From assembly GCA_946621635.1 (NCBI GenBank), contig CAMOOR010000036.1, positions 1 to 21,251 of the forward strand: DNA of 21,251 nt, written 5' to 3'. Below, piece by piece: positions 6,207 through 17,700 of this stretch (the stretch's first letter is position 1; every line of letters begins with the position of its first letter). This stretch comes from Colimorpha sp002372855 (GTDB taxonomy: Bacteria; Bacteroidota; Bacteroidia; Bacteroidales; P3). The position numbers were made by a program, and so were the translations under genes. Under the pieces are notes generated by a model. It was not told the DNA's origin. It saw nothing but the letters and a program-made list of their open reading frames with translations, and searched no databases.

Positions 6207-8504
6207 TCAGGGGGTGACGGTATAGGGTTCGAGGACGGGGATGCCGGAGAGCTGCCAGCCCTTGCCGCCGGCGGGTTTGCCAGAGTTGAGGGTGGAGACG
6301 AAGGCGTCGGTAACGGCTTCGGAGGTGGTCACGGAGGTGATGCCCGCCTGGGTGCCGCCAACCAGATAGCAAGGATCGTAGGTGCCGGGAGGATAGGAAC
6401 CGAAGAAGAGCGGTGTGCCAGCGGAGGTCTCGTAGCAGTAGCAGTTGATGACGGAGCCGCTGTTGTAGGTGCCCACCAGGCCGCCCACGACGCCGTCGGA
6501 GCCCTGGGTGGTGATGTGGGGGATGTAGACGTAGCTGTTCTCGATGGAGCCAGCCAGGAGGTAGGCCGCAATGCCGCCGGCCGAGCGGCGGGGGGCGGAG
6601 GTGGAGGTGGTGTGGACTATCTGGGCGTTGACATTGCTGACGAAGCAGTTGATGATCTTGCCGCCGGAGATGGTGTCGACAATGCCGCCCACATTGGGTG
6701 AATGGAGCTGGGCGCGGCAGTCGCAATAGTTGATGACGCCGCCGAGCTGCTTGTTGACGATGCCGCCCAGGGAGAGGCTGGTGACGATGGTGTTGTTGAT
6801 GTAGCAGTGCTCGACGGTACCGCGGTTCTGGTAGACGATGCCGCCCCAGCGCGAGGTGCTGCTGGTGGTGGAGACAGCGTAGTAGCAGTCGCGCACCGTG
6901 CAGTCGGCCTGGTTGTCATAGACGATGCCTCCGACGCAGGAGGCACGGCTCACGGTGAAGGGGGTGTTGAGTTCGCACTCCTTGACAACGCCGTGGTTCA
7001 TGTTGGTGAGGCAGATGACGCCGATGTTGTGGCCCGAGGCGCTGAGGTTGGCCTCGTTGCGGCAGGCGGCGATGGTGCCGCCGTTGTTGGTGACGCAGAT
7101 GCCCGCCAGGTCGGCGAAGGACGAGGAAATGACTCCCAAAGTGTTGGCGGGACGGTAGGTAAGGATGCAGTCCTTGAGGGTGCCACGGTTGGTGATACAG
7201 AAGGGGGAGAAGGCGCTAGCGCCGTTGTAGCTGACCTCGGCCTTCAGGGTGATTCTCTCCACGGTACCAGCGGCATCGACGCTCTCGAAGAGCGGATGGT
7301 TGGAGGTGGAGGTGATGCCGGGATTGCTGCTGTTGGAATTGTCCTCGAAGTGGCCTATGAAGTTCTGTATGCCGAGGTTCCAGTTGGTGGAGTTGAGCTC
7401 GATGTCGGAACGCATGAGCCAGATGTGGGTGTTGGCAGTGATGGGGACGTTGTTGATGGTGCGGGGGGAGGCGGAGGAGTTGTAGCAGTCGCGGAGGTAG
7501 ACGAGGTCGGCGGCGGAATAGATGCGGAAGGGGCGTTCGGCGGTGCCGTTGCCGGAGAGGCGCACCATGGTGGTGCCGGAGGTCCAGTTGGTGACCTCGA
7601 GGGCGCGCATGTAGGTGATGCCCGAACGGCGCACGCGGGCCGTGAGGTTGCGGGTGCAGACCTTGCCGTTCATGTTCTCGATTTCGACGGTGAGGGCGTA
7701 GGTCTTGTTGGCGTCAACAGAGGGGTCGAAGGTGGGCAGGACAAGGTAGAAGGAGATGAGGGTGTCGGTACCGAAGGGACGACCCTCGTCGCCGCAGGAG
7801 AGGGTGACGGTGTTGTCGCCACTGCTGCCGGCGGGCACCAGGTAGGGAGCGAAGGTGTTGTAGCCACTGACGTTGAACATGCCCTTGAGCTGCTTGCCGT
7901 CGGTGGAGGTGACACGCACTTCCTTGACGTTGCTGACGTCGGAGGAGGTGTTGAGGAACTGGAGGCGCACGATGCCTGCCAGCGACTGGAAGTCGAGGTT
8001 GTAGGCCACGCTGCCGGGGTGTTCGTCCCAATGACCGCCGTACCAGGCCACCATGGGGAACACCTTGCGGGCGAAGGTGATGTCGTTGCGCAGGGGCTGC
8101 ACGGCGGGGAGCTCGATGGAGGCGGAGAAGTTCTTGGAGTTGGGGCTACCGGAGATGACGTTGTGCTCGCTGTAGGGGAAGAGACCAAGGAAGTACTTCG
8201 ACGACCAGGGCAGCTCGGAGATGAAAGTGCCGTTGAAGTCGGGGTAGTTGGGGCCACCGGTGTTGGTGAGGGTGGCGAGTTCCTGACTGGAGGACTGGTC
8301 GGAGGCGATGCTGATGTTGTCGCCCAGTTCCCAATAAATCCACTGCTCGTCGACAAGGTGTACCTTGGCGGCGGGGTCGTCGGTGCTCAGGTTCTCGATG
8401 GAGGCGTTGAAGGTGAATGAGCCGTTGCCTTCTTTCTCCTTCTCGCATGAGGAGAGGAAAAGGACCGCGAACAAGAGCGACATGAATATGAAAGTTCTTT
8501 TCAT
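6207..8504 (-). CDS. Fimbrillin-like surface lipoprotein with GLUG repeats
   Basis: A 765-residue lipoprotein. The signal ends in the lipobox LSSC with C20 as lipidation site, followed by EKEKEG, an acidic stretch of the kind that directs Bacteroidota lipoproteins to the cell surface. Residues about 28-300 resemble fimbrillin-like (Mfa-like) beta-sandwich domains, including WIYWELGDNISIA (55-67) and the KEVRVTSTDGKQLKGMF strand pair. GNGTAERPFRIYSAADLVYL (319-338) is the usual lead-in to GLUG domains, and about 430-700 carry GLUG-type repeats (VGGIVYDN, WGGIVYQNRGTVEHCYI, LGGIVNKQLGGVINYC, VGGIVDTISGGKIINC, VGGLVGTYNSGSVINCYCY). It ends with the closing motif LNSGKP...W..SGIPVLEP. The start ATG (8502-8504) gives the lipoprotein signal. 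It is third in the cassette, 35 bp after the small gene. The exact role (adhesin, pilus-associated or anchor) is not known. Confidence 0.85.
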   Translation of the reverse strand: MKRTFIFMSLLFAVLFLSSCEKEKEGNGSFTFNASIENLSTDDPAAKVHLVDEQWIYWELGDNISIASDQSSSQELATLTNTGGPNYPDFNGTFISELPWSSKYFLGLFPYSEHNVISGSPNSKNFSASIELPAVQPLRNDITFARKVFPMVAWYGGHWDEHPGSVAYNLDFQSLAGIVRLQFLNTSSDVSNVKEVRVTSTDGKQLKGMFNVSGYNTFAPYLVPAGSSGDNTVTLSCGDEGRPFGTDTLISFYLVLPTFDPSVDANKTYALTVEIENMNGKVCTRNLTARVRRSGITYMRALEVTNWTSGTTMVRLSGNGTAERPFRIYSAADLVYLRDCYNSSASPRTINNVPITANTHIWLMRSDIELNSTNWNLGIQNFIGHFEDNSNSSNPGITSTSNHPLFESVDAAGTVERITLKAEVSYNGASAFSPFCITNRGTLKDCILTYRPANTLGVISSSFADLAGICVTNNGGTIAACRNEANLSASGHNIGVICLTNMNHGVVKECELNTPFTVSRASCVGGIVYDNQADCTVRDCYYAVSTTSSTSRWGGIVYQNRGTVEHCYINNTIVTSLSLGGIVNKQLGGVINYCDCRAQLHSPNVGGIVDTISGGKIINCFVSNVNAQIVHTTSTSAPRRSAGGIAAYLLAGSIENSYVYIPHITTQGSDGVVGGLVGTYNSGSVINCYCYETSAGTPLFFGSYPPGTYDPCYLVGGTQAGITSVTTSEAVTDAFVSTLNSGKPAGGKGWQLSGIPVLEPYTVTP

Positions 8505-8539
8505 GATGATTCTCGATGTTGTTCAGACAATGATTTGAA

Positions 8540-8737
8540 TTAAATGGACCACTCGCCGGCCATCCACTCGCCGTCGTCGTCGGTGACTTCAATCACCTCC
8601 TCGGAGGTGCGGAGGGTGGAACCATCGTGGCCCTCGATGAGGGCGTAGTCGGTGTGGAGGGCCACGGAGTTGGCGTAGCCCTCTTCAGGCAGGTAGGAGT
8701 ATTGCTCCAACTGGGGTTTCAGATATGGTTTCTTCAT
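8540..8737 (-). CDS. Small acidic protein of unknown function between two surface-protein genes
   Basis: 65 residues, beginning MKKPYLKPQLEQYSYLPEEG. I do not recognise a domain. The N-terminus is basic with two KP dipeptides; the remainder is acidic (14 Asp/Glu against 4 Lys/Arg overall), with TDDDGEW and GEW near the C-terminus. There is no cysteine, no hydrophobic segment and no signal peptide, so it is probably cytosolic unless a leader is processed. Short proteins with an MKKxYxKP-like start are frequent in Bacteroidales, usually without assigned function. Its ATG overlaps the stop of the giant gene in ATGA (8734-8737), indicating translational coupling, and the lipoprotein follows after 35 bp. 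A chaperone, regulator or peptide-precursor role are all open. The real-gene call rests on the 4-bp overlap, operon position and complete start/stop. Confidence 0.72.
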   Translation of the reverse strand: MKKPYLKPQLEQYSYLPEEGYANSVALHTDYALIEGHDGSTLRTSEEVIEVTDDDGEWMAGEWSI

Positions 8738-11700
8738 CGCTTGATAACTTTCTGAATTGTGATACCGTTGGGTGTATGGACACGGATATAGTAGATACCC
8801 GAAGGATAGTAGCTGAGGTCGAGGGTGACATGCGAAGCGTCGTAGGTGTCGCGGTTCTGCAGCACACGGCCTTCGTTGTCGTAGATTTCGACGTGCGACA
8901 TCTGTTCGGCATCGACGTTGACAACGTTGACGGTGGGGTTCGGGTAGACCTTGACCCCGGTCGTCTCGCTGACCTCGACGATATCCTCGGTGGAGCCGTC
9001 GGAATGGAAGGTGAGGGTGAGGGTGACGACGCTGTCGCAGCCGAAGGCGGTCTGGAGGGTGTCGGAGAGGACGAGGGAGGCATAGCCGGCGCTGTCGAGG
9101 GTGCGGCGCAGGAGCAGAGACTCGGTGGCTGAGACAAAGAAGCCGTAGCCGCTGTAGTCCTCGCCCAGGAGGGCGGTGTCGCTCAGCTGGGTGCTGGTGG
9201 CATGGTGGAGGCGGATGAGGGTGACGAGGGTGCTGTCGACCATCTCGACGCTGTCGACGATGGAGAAGGCAAACTCGGTGTCCTCATGGTAGATGGCGCC
9301 CTGGTATTCCACCTGCTCGCAACCGTCGACCAGGAGGGTGTCGCTGACGGGGATGAGGTCGGGCTGTCCGAAGAGGGGATAGCCGTCGTGGGCCTCCTCG
9401 AGGTCGCTGCGCCAGGTCTTGTAGCGGCCGCCGTTGGCGTTCTGCTGGCGCACCCAGCGGTTGAGGACGCGGGTGAGGTTGTTGACACCATAGACAGGCT
9501 GACTGATGGTCACAGCATTGCCCCTGCCGCGGAACGAAGCGTTGTCGCTGAGGCTGGCACTGGGGGCGGCGACGCCCACAGCCTGGTTGGCATCGGAGGC
9601 GGCATAGTAGTTGTGGTTGGCGAAGGTGTTGTTGTTCAAAGCACCTGCCACACCGCCATGCGACTGAGAATTGCGCATCACGCCGTAGGAGTAGTTGTTC
9701 TCGAGGACGGTGTTCTCGGCGTAGCCCACGATGCCGCCCACGCGCTGCTGTCTCTTGTTTTCAGCCAGGAGCTGCACGTAGTTGTTGGCGAGGGTGGAGG
9801 GAGCGCCGTCGGAGTGGAAGAAGATCATGCGGGTGTGCGGAGCCACGCCGTCGAGGTAACCGGCGATACCGCCGATGTAGAGGCCGCTCATGCGCGAGAT
9901 GTTGAGCACACCGCTGTTCGACACGGAGGTCGAGGTGCCGTGACCCACCATACCGCCGCTGTAGACAGCGTCGCCCACATACTTGGCAGCGGAGGTGGAG
10001 TTGGTAATCTCGTCGTGGGCGGAACGGCCAAGGATACCGCCGCTGACGTAGTGGGTGGTGAGGATGGAGGTGGTGCTGGCATTCTCGACTTCGTCGGAGA
10101 CGGAGCAGTTGTCGATCTTGGAGTGGGTCGAGTTGGCAGCGAGACCGCCCACATAGTGGCCACCGCGGGCAAAGACGGCCTCGAGTTTGATGCCGCTGAT
10201 CTGGGCGGTGTCGAGGTTGCCGAAGAAGCCCACATGGTACATGGAGGGTTCGTTGACGATGATGTTGCGGATGACCACCTGGTCGCCGACCAGCGGGGTG
10301 GTCGAGGAGTCGGTGACCACGCTGGGCTTGCCGACGCCGATGAAGCGGCCGCGGAAGCCGTACTGCTGCGTTCCGACAGGAGTCCAGAGGTAGTCCTTCA
10401 TGTCGTAGGCGCTGCCGTCGTCCTTCTGGTGGATGAACACCTTGTTGAAGTAGAAGGGACGCACCTGCTGGCCGTTGTAGCCGTTGACTACGCTGACGAG
10501 CCAGGCAAGACCGTTCTCGTTGTAGATGTGCACGTCGCCGTTGTAGGTGGTGACATAGCCTGCCGCGGCATCGCCGGCGGCGGCGCGGGTGGTGTAGTCG
10601 TAGTTGCCATCGAGCACGGCATGGGCCTCGGCGGCGGTGTTGACATGGTCTTTCCAGTAGTCGTTGGGGCCGTAGTAGGCCACCACGTCGCTGTTGCGCG
10701 AGGGAACCACATAGCTGGCGGTCTGCGAATAGTAGGGGTCGAAGTCCCACATGATGAACTTGGTGCTTTCGCTGCGCGGGGTGGTGGTCAGGCGGATGAT
10801 GTCGCCCTCGCAGAAGAGAAGGTCTTCCAACTCGTGGCCGGTAACCGTCTCGTCGCCGGTGAGGGGATCGACGGTGACCACTTCCTGGTAGACGTAGTCG
10901 TTGTCGTCGCCGACCACGCGGGCATCAATGGTACCTGCATTGCGGTTGACCCACACCTTGGGCGTAATCTTGATGGCCTTGTAGTTGCGGGTACCCAGGG
11001 CCTTGACGCTGGAGTTGGTGTCCGTCCAGCCGTTGGCGCTGCCGTCGAGGATCGGCACGAAGCGGTCGGGATTGTCGACGTCGATCTTCTTGAGGGTGAC
11101 CTTGATGTCCTTCTTGAGGGTGCAGAAGCCCGAGACATCCTTGGCCTCGACGTGATATCTGAGGGTATCGGAGAACTCGTGGGGAGTCATGGAGACGTGG
11201 GGGGTGAGGAGGGTGTCGGCAATGGCGTCGATGTAGTTGACGTAGTTGCCACCCTTAACCTGGCTGATGAGGGTGTTGTTGACCACAGCGGTGGTGCGGG
11301 TCTTGTCGGAGGAACCGCTCCAGGTGTAGGTGTAGGGGAAGAAGCCGCCCTGGACACGATAGATGATTTCATCACCGCCGGTGGGGCAGGTGGCGGACAC
11401 CAAGGGCTGATAGGTCAGCACATCGCCGGCGTGCAGCGTGCCGTCGTTGTTGTAGGGCAGGTCAACATCGGCAATCTGGTGGTGGAAGGTGGCGCAGCGG
11501 TGGAGGAAGATGCGCGAATTGTCGACATTGTACTCGTAGAAGACATTGTAGCCTTCGTCGGAGACAAAATTGTTGTTCACATGAGTGGCCTGCAGGAGGT
11601 CGGTGAACTTGTGGCCGAAGGCGAAGCGGATGGTGTCGCGCACATGCTCGCCGGGGAACCACTTGCTGATGCCGATGAGGGTCTTGTCGGGCAGGACGGA

Positions 11701-14700
11701 GACCATGTCGATCATGTCGCTCTGTTTGTCCTTCATGACAGCGTCGCTTGCATCGGGAGTGCGGGTGAGGAAGACGTTGCGCTTTTCGGCAGTCTTGGTG
11801 TAGTTGGTGTCGACCATAAAGCGCACCACATGGCCTGCGGCATTGTAGTTGGTCCAATAGGGGGTGCTACCACTATAAATATAGTTCTTCGTGATGTTGA
11901 CAGCCGTGGCCTTGTGCGAGGGATTGAGGGTCACGTTGCCGCTGTCGACATAGATGGCGCCGTTGGTGGGATGGTCGACCACCTGGGCCGGGACGAAGTT
12001 GTTCTCGATGTCGACCGAGTTGACAAAGACAAGGTTGCCGCCCTTGGTGACGCTGACGGCGCTGCCGCGGCGCTTGATGTCGGTGTCGGTGTAGGCGTTG
12101 TAGTTGCTGTGCAGCGAGGTGCCGTTGGCCAGGGTGACGGTGCCGCCGTCGTGCACGGCGATGATGGGGCCGTAGACCTGGTTGGTGTCAAGGCGCTTGT
12201 GGGAATCGAGGGCCGGGGTGTTCAGGGTGGCGTTCCAATACTCGGGGTACTGGGAGCCGGACTCGCCGGTGATACGGCCCACACTGCCACCGCCGAAGTC
12301 GACGAACGTGGCGCTGAGCATACCGTCGTCGGTGCTGACGTCGATCATCGTGCCGCGGAACACACCGCACTCGCCCGGCAGGTCGTGGTGGTGGCCGGTG
12401 TAGCGGATGACGGGCACGGCGAAGTAGTCGACGCCGCGGATGGAGACAGCATTGGTAATCTTCATGGTGTCGATGATGGCTATGACGTCGCCCTCCTCAT
12501 AGATGCTGGCGTCGAAGGCCTGCATGAAGTTCTGCAGGTACTTGCTGGGACGCTTGCCGATCTTCTGGGTGTTGCCGGGATCGACATCGGCCAGCGAGCC
12601 AGGTGTGAGGTGTATGCCGCCACAACGGTCGACATGGTCGGCCGAGGCCAGGAAGATGGTGTCGCCTACCGTACGGCACTTGACGTTGACACGGATTTTG
12701 AACTTACTGGTGTCGACAGGGTTGTAGGCCGTGAAGTGGAGGTCGAGGTGACCCACCACACCGTCGGGGTAGACCTTGTTGCCATCGTAGGTGAGCGAGA
12801 GGTTGAGGGCTGCGAGGCCACGGCCGTCAAGCTCGCCGATGTGCAGACCCTGGCCGGTGAGGCCGATGTTGTCGTAGTGAGCGCAGGTGGCGGAAGAGCC
12901 GGACTTCTTACTGAACTGCATCGTGGCTGTCTTGGAGGCACCGGTGTAGGGCATGGCGGTCGAGAAGACGTCGGCGGCGGTGTCCTGGTTGATCATATGC
13001 CAACCCACGGTGGAGGTGAGGGTCGACGAGATGTTGTCCATGGGCTGCACACCCACGCGGAAGACATTGGGATCTGTTGCACTGATGACGGCGGCGGAGT
13101 CGCCCGTCAGCAGGAAGTCGGTGGCGTCGCAGTCCTCAGGCCACCAGGAGATGGAATCGAGGTAGAGCTCGCGCGAGTGCAGCGTGGCGGGCAGCACGGC
13201 CTTGCGGATGAAGGTATTGCTGCGGCCTTCGTTGTACATGGCCAGCAGGTCGTACTCCATGTCCTTGAACTTCTCCAACAGGGTGGCGATGGTGATGGCC
13301 ACGTTGATGGGCTGGTTGAGGTTGGAGTCGAGGTAGGTGGGGCTGCCGGGGTTGACGATGGCACCGGTGTTGGTGGAGATGTCCGAGCCATTGTAGTTGG
13401 CACGTTTCGGCACTGCCTTGTACTCGTCGAGGGTGAAGTACACCGTGCCGAGCATGGTGCTCGAGAAGTTGGTGCTGTAGGTCAGGTAGAGGTCCATGAC
13501 GGGCGAGGCGTTGACGTCCGCACCCACCTGGGCGGAGTAGAAGTTCTGTATGATGTTGACGTGGTTGTTGCCGGAGATGGCGGTACCGCCCTGGTTCCAC
13601 GTGCCGCTGTAGGTCTCGGGCGGGGTGTAGGTGTTGGTCCCGGAGGAGGCGAAGTTCTTGCCGGAGGTCATCACGAGGCCAAAGGTAGTGGCGGGGTTGT
13701 CCTGAATGAGTTTCACGCCACGGAGGTCGCTCCGCGAGGAGCCGTCCGCGAGGGCCGGCTGCTCCCAGGTACCCTGGGCGGGGTTGGTCTGAGCCACACT
13801 GGGGTCGGTGCCTACGCCGCTCCAGCTGACGGGGTGCCAGGTTCTGTCGACGAAGCGCAGCACGGCGTTGTCGTCCTCGATGGTGACGCCGTCGGTGCCC
13901 AGACGGTAGTAGTGGCCGGGCGTGGTGGGCGGCAGGACGAGCTCGGCATGGGCCAGAGCCAGGTCGTAGTTCCTGCTGGTGGAGTCATCGTAGAGTTTCA
14001 CCTTCTTGTCGTCCTGCGGCAGCAGCTCGGGCTGGGCATGGGCCAGCAGCACGGCGAAGCGCGTACGCTTGCCATGACCCACCGACCACACGCGATAGGC
14101 GTCAATATAGTTGTTGTAGGGGTACTCGGCCTCGTTGCGGTTGCTGCTGGAGCAGGCGCCCCACACGATGGAGGTGCCGCTCTGCTCGGAAATGACGAGG
14201 TTGGAGTCGACGCAGGACGACATGAAGCCGCCGTCGTTGATATTGAGGGAGGCGGTCTTGGGACGGGCCGTGACCACGGCGTTGGTGCCCGTTTCGGCAA
14301 AGAGGTAGCCGAAGCCTTCAACAAAGCCGTAGCCTCCCTCGGTGGTCATGATGTCCACATTGACACCGTTGTTCACCACCATGGCGGCATACTTTTTGGT
14401 CACGGGGTCGATGACGCGCAGGCGGTCGCACACCTGCATGTCGTTGCGGCACTGGTTGGGGTCGTTGACGATGAGGTCCTGATTGGTGGTGTGCACCAGG
14501 TTGCCGTCGCCGTCAAGTTCGTCCTCATAGAAGTGCAGCTGGGCCACCTCGGTCATCACGGCGTTGAGGTCGATGACGTTGTATCCGCGCACCTTGACGG
14601 TATCCACACGCATGATGGTCAACTGCTGCGAAGGATAGGCCGAGGCGGCGTCCGTGGCACCGCTGTAGAAGATGGCGGTGTTCCACAGGTAGAGTTCGTC

Positions 14701-17700
14701 GGCGCGCTGGATGGAGCGCAGGGTCTTGGAGGCATGGCAAGAACTGTAGTCCACGGCACCATAATTATATACATGGATGCTGTTGTGCACATCGCCGCCC
14801 TGCACCGAGGTACCGGAACCGATGATGGAGTTGGCGATGTCCATGGTGGGCAGCGTGCTGGTGGAGGAACCCTGGGTGTTGTAGCCCTCGCCGTCGACGT
14901 AGATACGGCTTTCGCCGCCGTAGAATCCGGGCACGCGGAAGTCGAAGCTGCCGTCATTGCTACCCCAGTTGGCGCCGCCGTAGACCGAGGCGTCGAGGAT
15001 GACGTGGCCGGGCGTCAGCGCCGGGCTGACACCGTCGGTCTCGCCGGGCTTGAAGTTGGTATAGCTGTCGACGCTACCGGCAATGTCGCGTTCCCACACC
15101 TTGCTGTTCTCGATGGCCTTGGAGCCCACATTGACGTACACCGAGCCATAGGTGTTGCCTTGGTAGCCGGCACCGTAGACCGAAGCCTTGACGATGCCGC
15201 CGGCAATATTCAAGATAGAAGAGGGACGCAGGGTGGTGTTGGCTGCCGGGTCGGCGGAGGTGCCCTCGGCACACTCGGCGGGGTAGCCGTCGTTCACACG
15301 CTGGCTGCCACCGTAGACCGATTCCTTGACGTCGCCGCCATCCATGTTCAGCACCTTCAGGCCGTAGACCAGCTGCTTGTTCTTGCCGCTGGCGCCGGCA
15401 TAGATGTTGTTGTCGAAGGTGCCGCCGTGCACGTTGACCACAATGTAGGAGTACTTCGTCGGGTCGTCGTAGGCCGTGGCCATGGTCTGTGCTGTGTCGG
15501 GGGTGCGGTAGTTGACGGTGCCGTCAGGACCCTCGTCCACGGGCGTGGTGATATGCTCGCCGAGGTCGTTGGTCTTCAAGCGCCAGGTGGTACCCATCAG
15601 GCCGCCGCCGAAGAGGTTGGAGTCGACGTGGCCGTCATAGAAGTTGATCTCCACAAACTCGGTATTGGGCAGGGTGTTGCGCTTGGGGATCCAAATCTTG
15701 GGCGTGCCGCCGAAGGGCTGCACGGAGTAGTCGTAGTCGCCGTTGCCGGCGCCGTAGATGGAGCCGTACTTGCCGGAGTAGATGTTCAGGACACTGCGGA
15801 AGACACTGCCCGTATAGTCGTTGCCGCCGAAGACCTGGAAGGCGTTCTGTGCGCTGCCGAGGTCGGAGCCCTCGAGGGTGAGGGTGGCGGTGCCGAAGAC
15901 GTGCGAGCCCCAGCAGCCGCCGTAGATGGCGTCGAAGGGTTCGTCCCAGGTGTCGAAGACGTGTATGTAGGTGTTCTCGACGTCGCCGCCGCGGCCGCCG
16001 CCGTAGGCCTTGGCCGAGGCCAGGTCGTTGGCGTGGTGCAGGTGCACATAGGTGCCGCCCTCGACGCCGTCGCTGTGTTCAGGCTTGGCCACATTGCCGC
16101 GGTGGGTCTGCTGCAGGTGCTCCCAGTCGCCCTCGCCGCCGCCATAGACGGCGCCGTTGATGGTCAGCTGGTCCGGCGTCAGCTTGGCGGGGCACACACG
16201 GTCGTTGACCTCCACGCGCGTGGCGCGGCAGTCGCCCATCGATCCTCCGCCATATACATTATTATCTATAGTGCCGCCGTAGAGGTTCACCGTGGTGGAG
16301 TCGACGAAGGGCATGCCGGTGCTGTGAGCCGAAATCAGTTTGGAGGCATCGTCGTGGTTCGAGCCGAAGGCGTAGACGGCAAAGTCGTCGTTGCCTTCGG
16401 CGTCGTTGCCGAGGAAGTCGTAGTCGTAGCGGCCGTTGGAACCGCCGTAGATGTTGTTCACCTTGCCGCCGCTGACGTCGATACGGGTGTTGCCGTAGAC
16501 GTTGCCGCTGATGTCGTTGCCGCCGTAGACGTAGTTGATGCCTTCGGCCTGGGTTTTGCGGATGTCGATGTAGGCCATACCGCGCACGTCGGCCTTGCGG
16601 CAGCCACCGAAGAGGCTGTCGGTAATGGTCACCTGGTCGGTGTTCACCAGCACGTAGGTGGACACGCCGTTGACCTCCTCGTCGCAGATGTCGAGGAAGT
16701 CCTCCGAACCGTTCATGCTGCCGTTGTTGCCGCCGCCGAAGACGCTCTTCACCTTGCCTTTGGTGAGGATGATGTCGGGCACGCAGCTCTCCATGTTCTC
16801 GCGGTTGTTGCCGCCGAAGATGGTACCCACGGTCAGCTGGTCGGTCTTGCTGTTGAAGAGGATATGTACGTTCTCGCGCACACCCACGCCGTTGCCGCCG
16901 CCGAAGACGGTGTCGATCCTACTGGTGTTGTTGGTGTTGATGTCCACGAAGACGGAGGTCTGCAGGGGCGTCACCTCGGTGTACTCGAAGTGGCACACGG
17001 GGCCGGGCACGAGGCTGCCGACGTTGTCGTAGTCGTAGTCGCCGTTGCCGGAGCCGTAGACGCAGTTGATCTTGACGGAGTCCTCCAGGAGGAGGTAGGT
17101 GGAGTAGGCGGCGTTGTAGGTGCCGTCGCCAGCGTCGTAGTTCAGGTGCGTGCCGTCGGAGGCCTTGTAGTCGGCCTCGCTGATGGCCGCATGGACGAGG
17201 TTGCCTTCCTTGTCCCTCACCTCGGGCTGCGAGTAGGCGCCGAAGCTGTTGAGCGAACCCATACAGTCGTTGCCGGCGTAGAGGGAGCCGAGGATCTTGG
17301 TCTTGCCACCCACGGCGGCATAGCCGCAGCCGTAGAGGTAGGAGAGGTAGCCGCCGCCGTAGGCGTTGCCGTCGCCGTAGTTGAAGCCCACACCGTGGTG
17401 CGTCTCGCTGCCCACGACCGTGTTGCCGCTCATCTGCACGTGGATGGTACCCTTCTGGTAGCCGCCCAGCACGTTGAGGTTGCGCTCCACGCCGCCGACG
17501 GAAATCTTGGGATTCGAGCCGTCGAGGAAGCCCACGTGGGCTTTCACGCCGCCGCCGTAGGCCGAGAAGAGCACCTTGCCGCCGTTGAGGTAGAGGTTGG
17601 TATGGTTGTGCGTGGGCACCAGCAGGCCGACGTATTCGTCGTGCGGGTCGTAGGCCTCGAGGTTGTAGTCGCCCAGCAGGTATTCGTCGCCGCCCAGGTA

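Noticed and set aside
6702..8420. A plus-strand open frame of 572 codons opposite the lipoprotein gene
   Set aside because: Gly/Val/Ala-rich shadow; the minus strand has a lipobox, fimbrillin-like domain and GLUG repeats.
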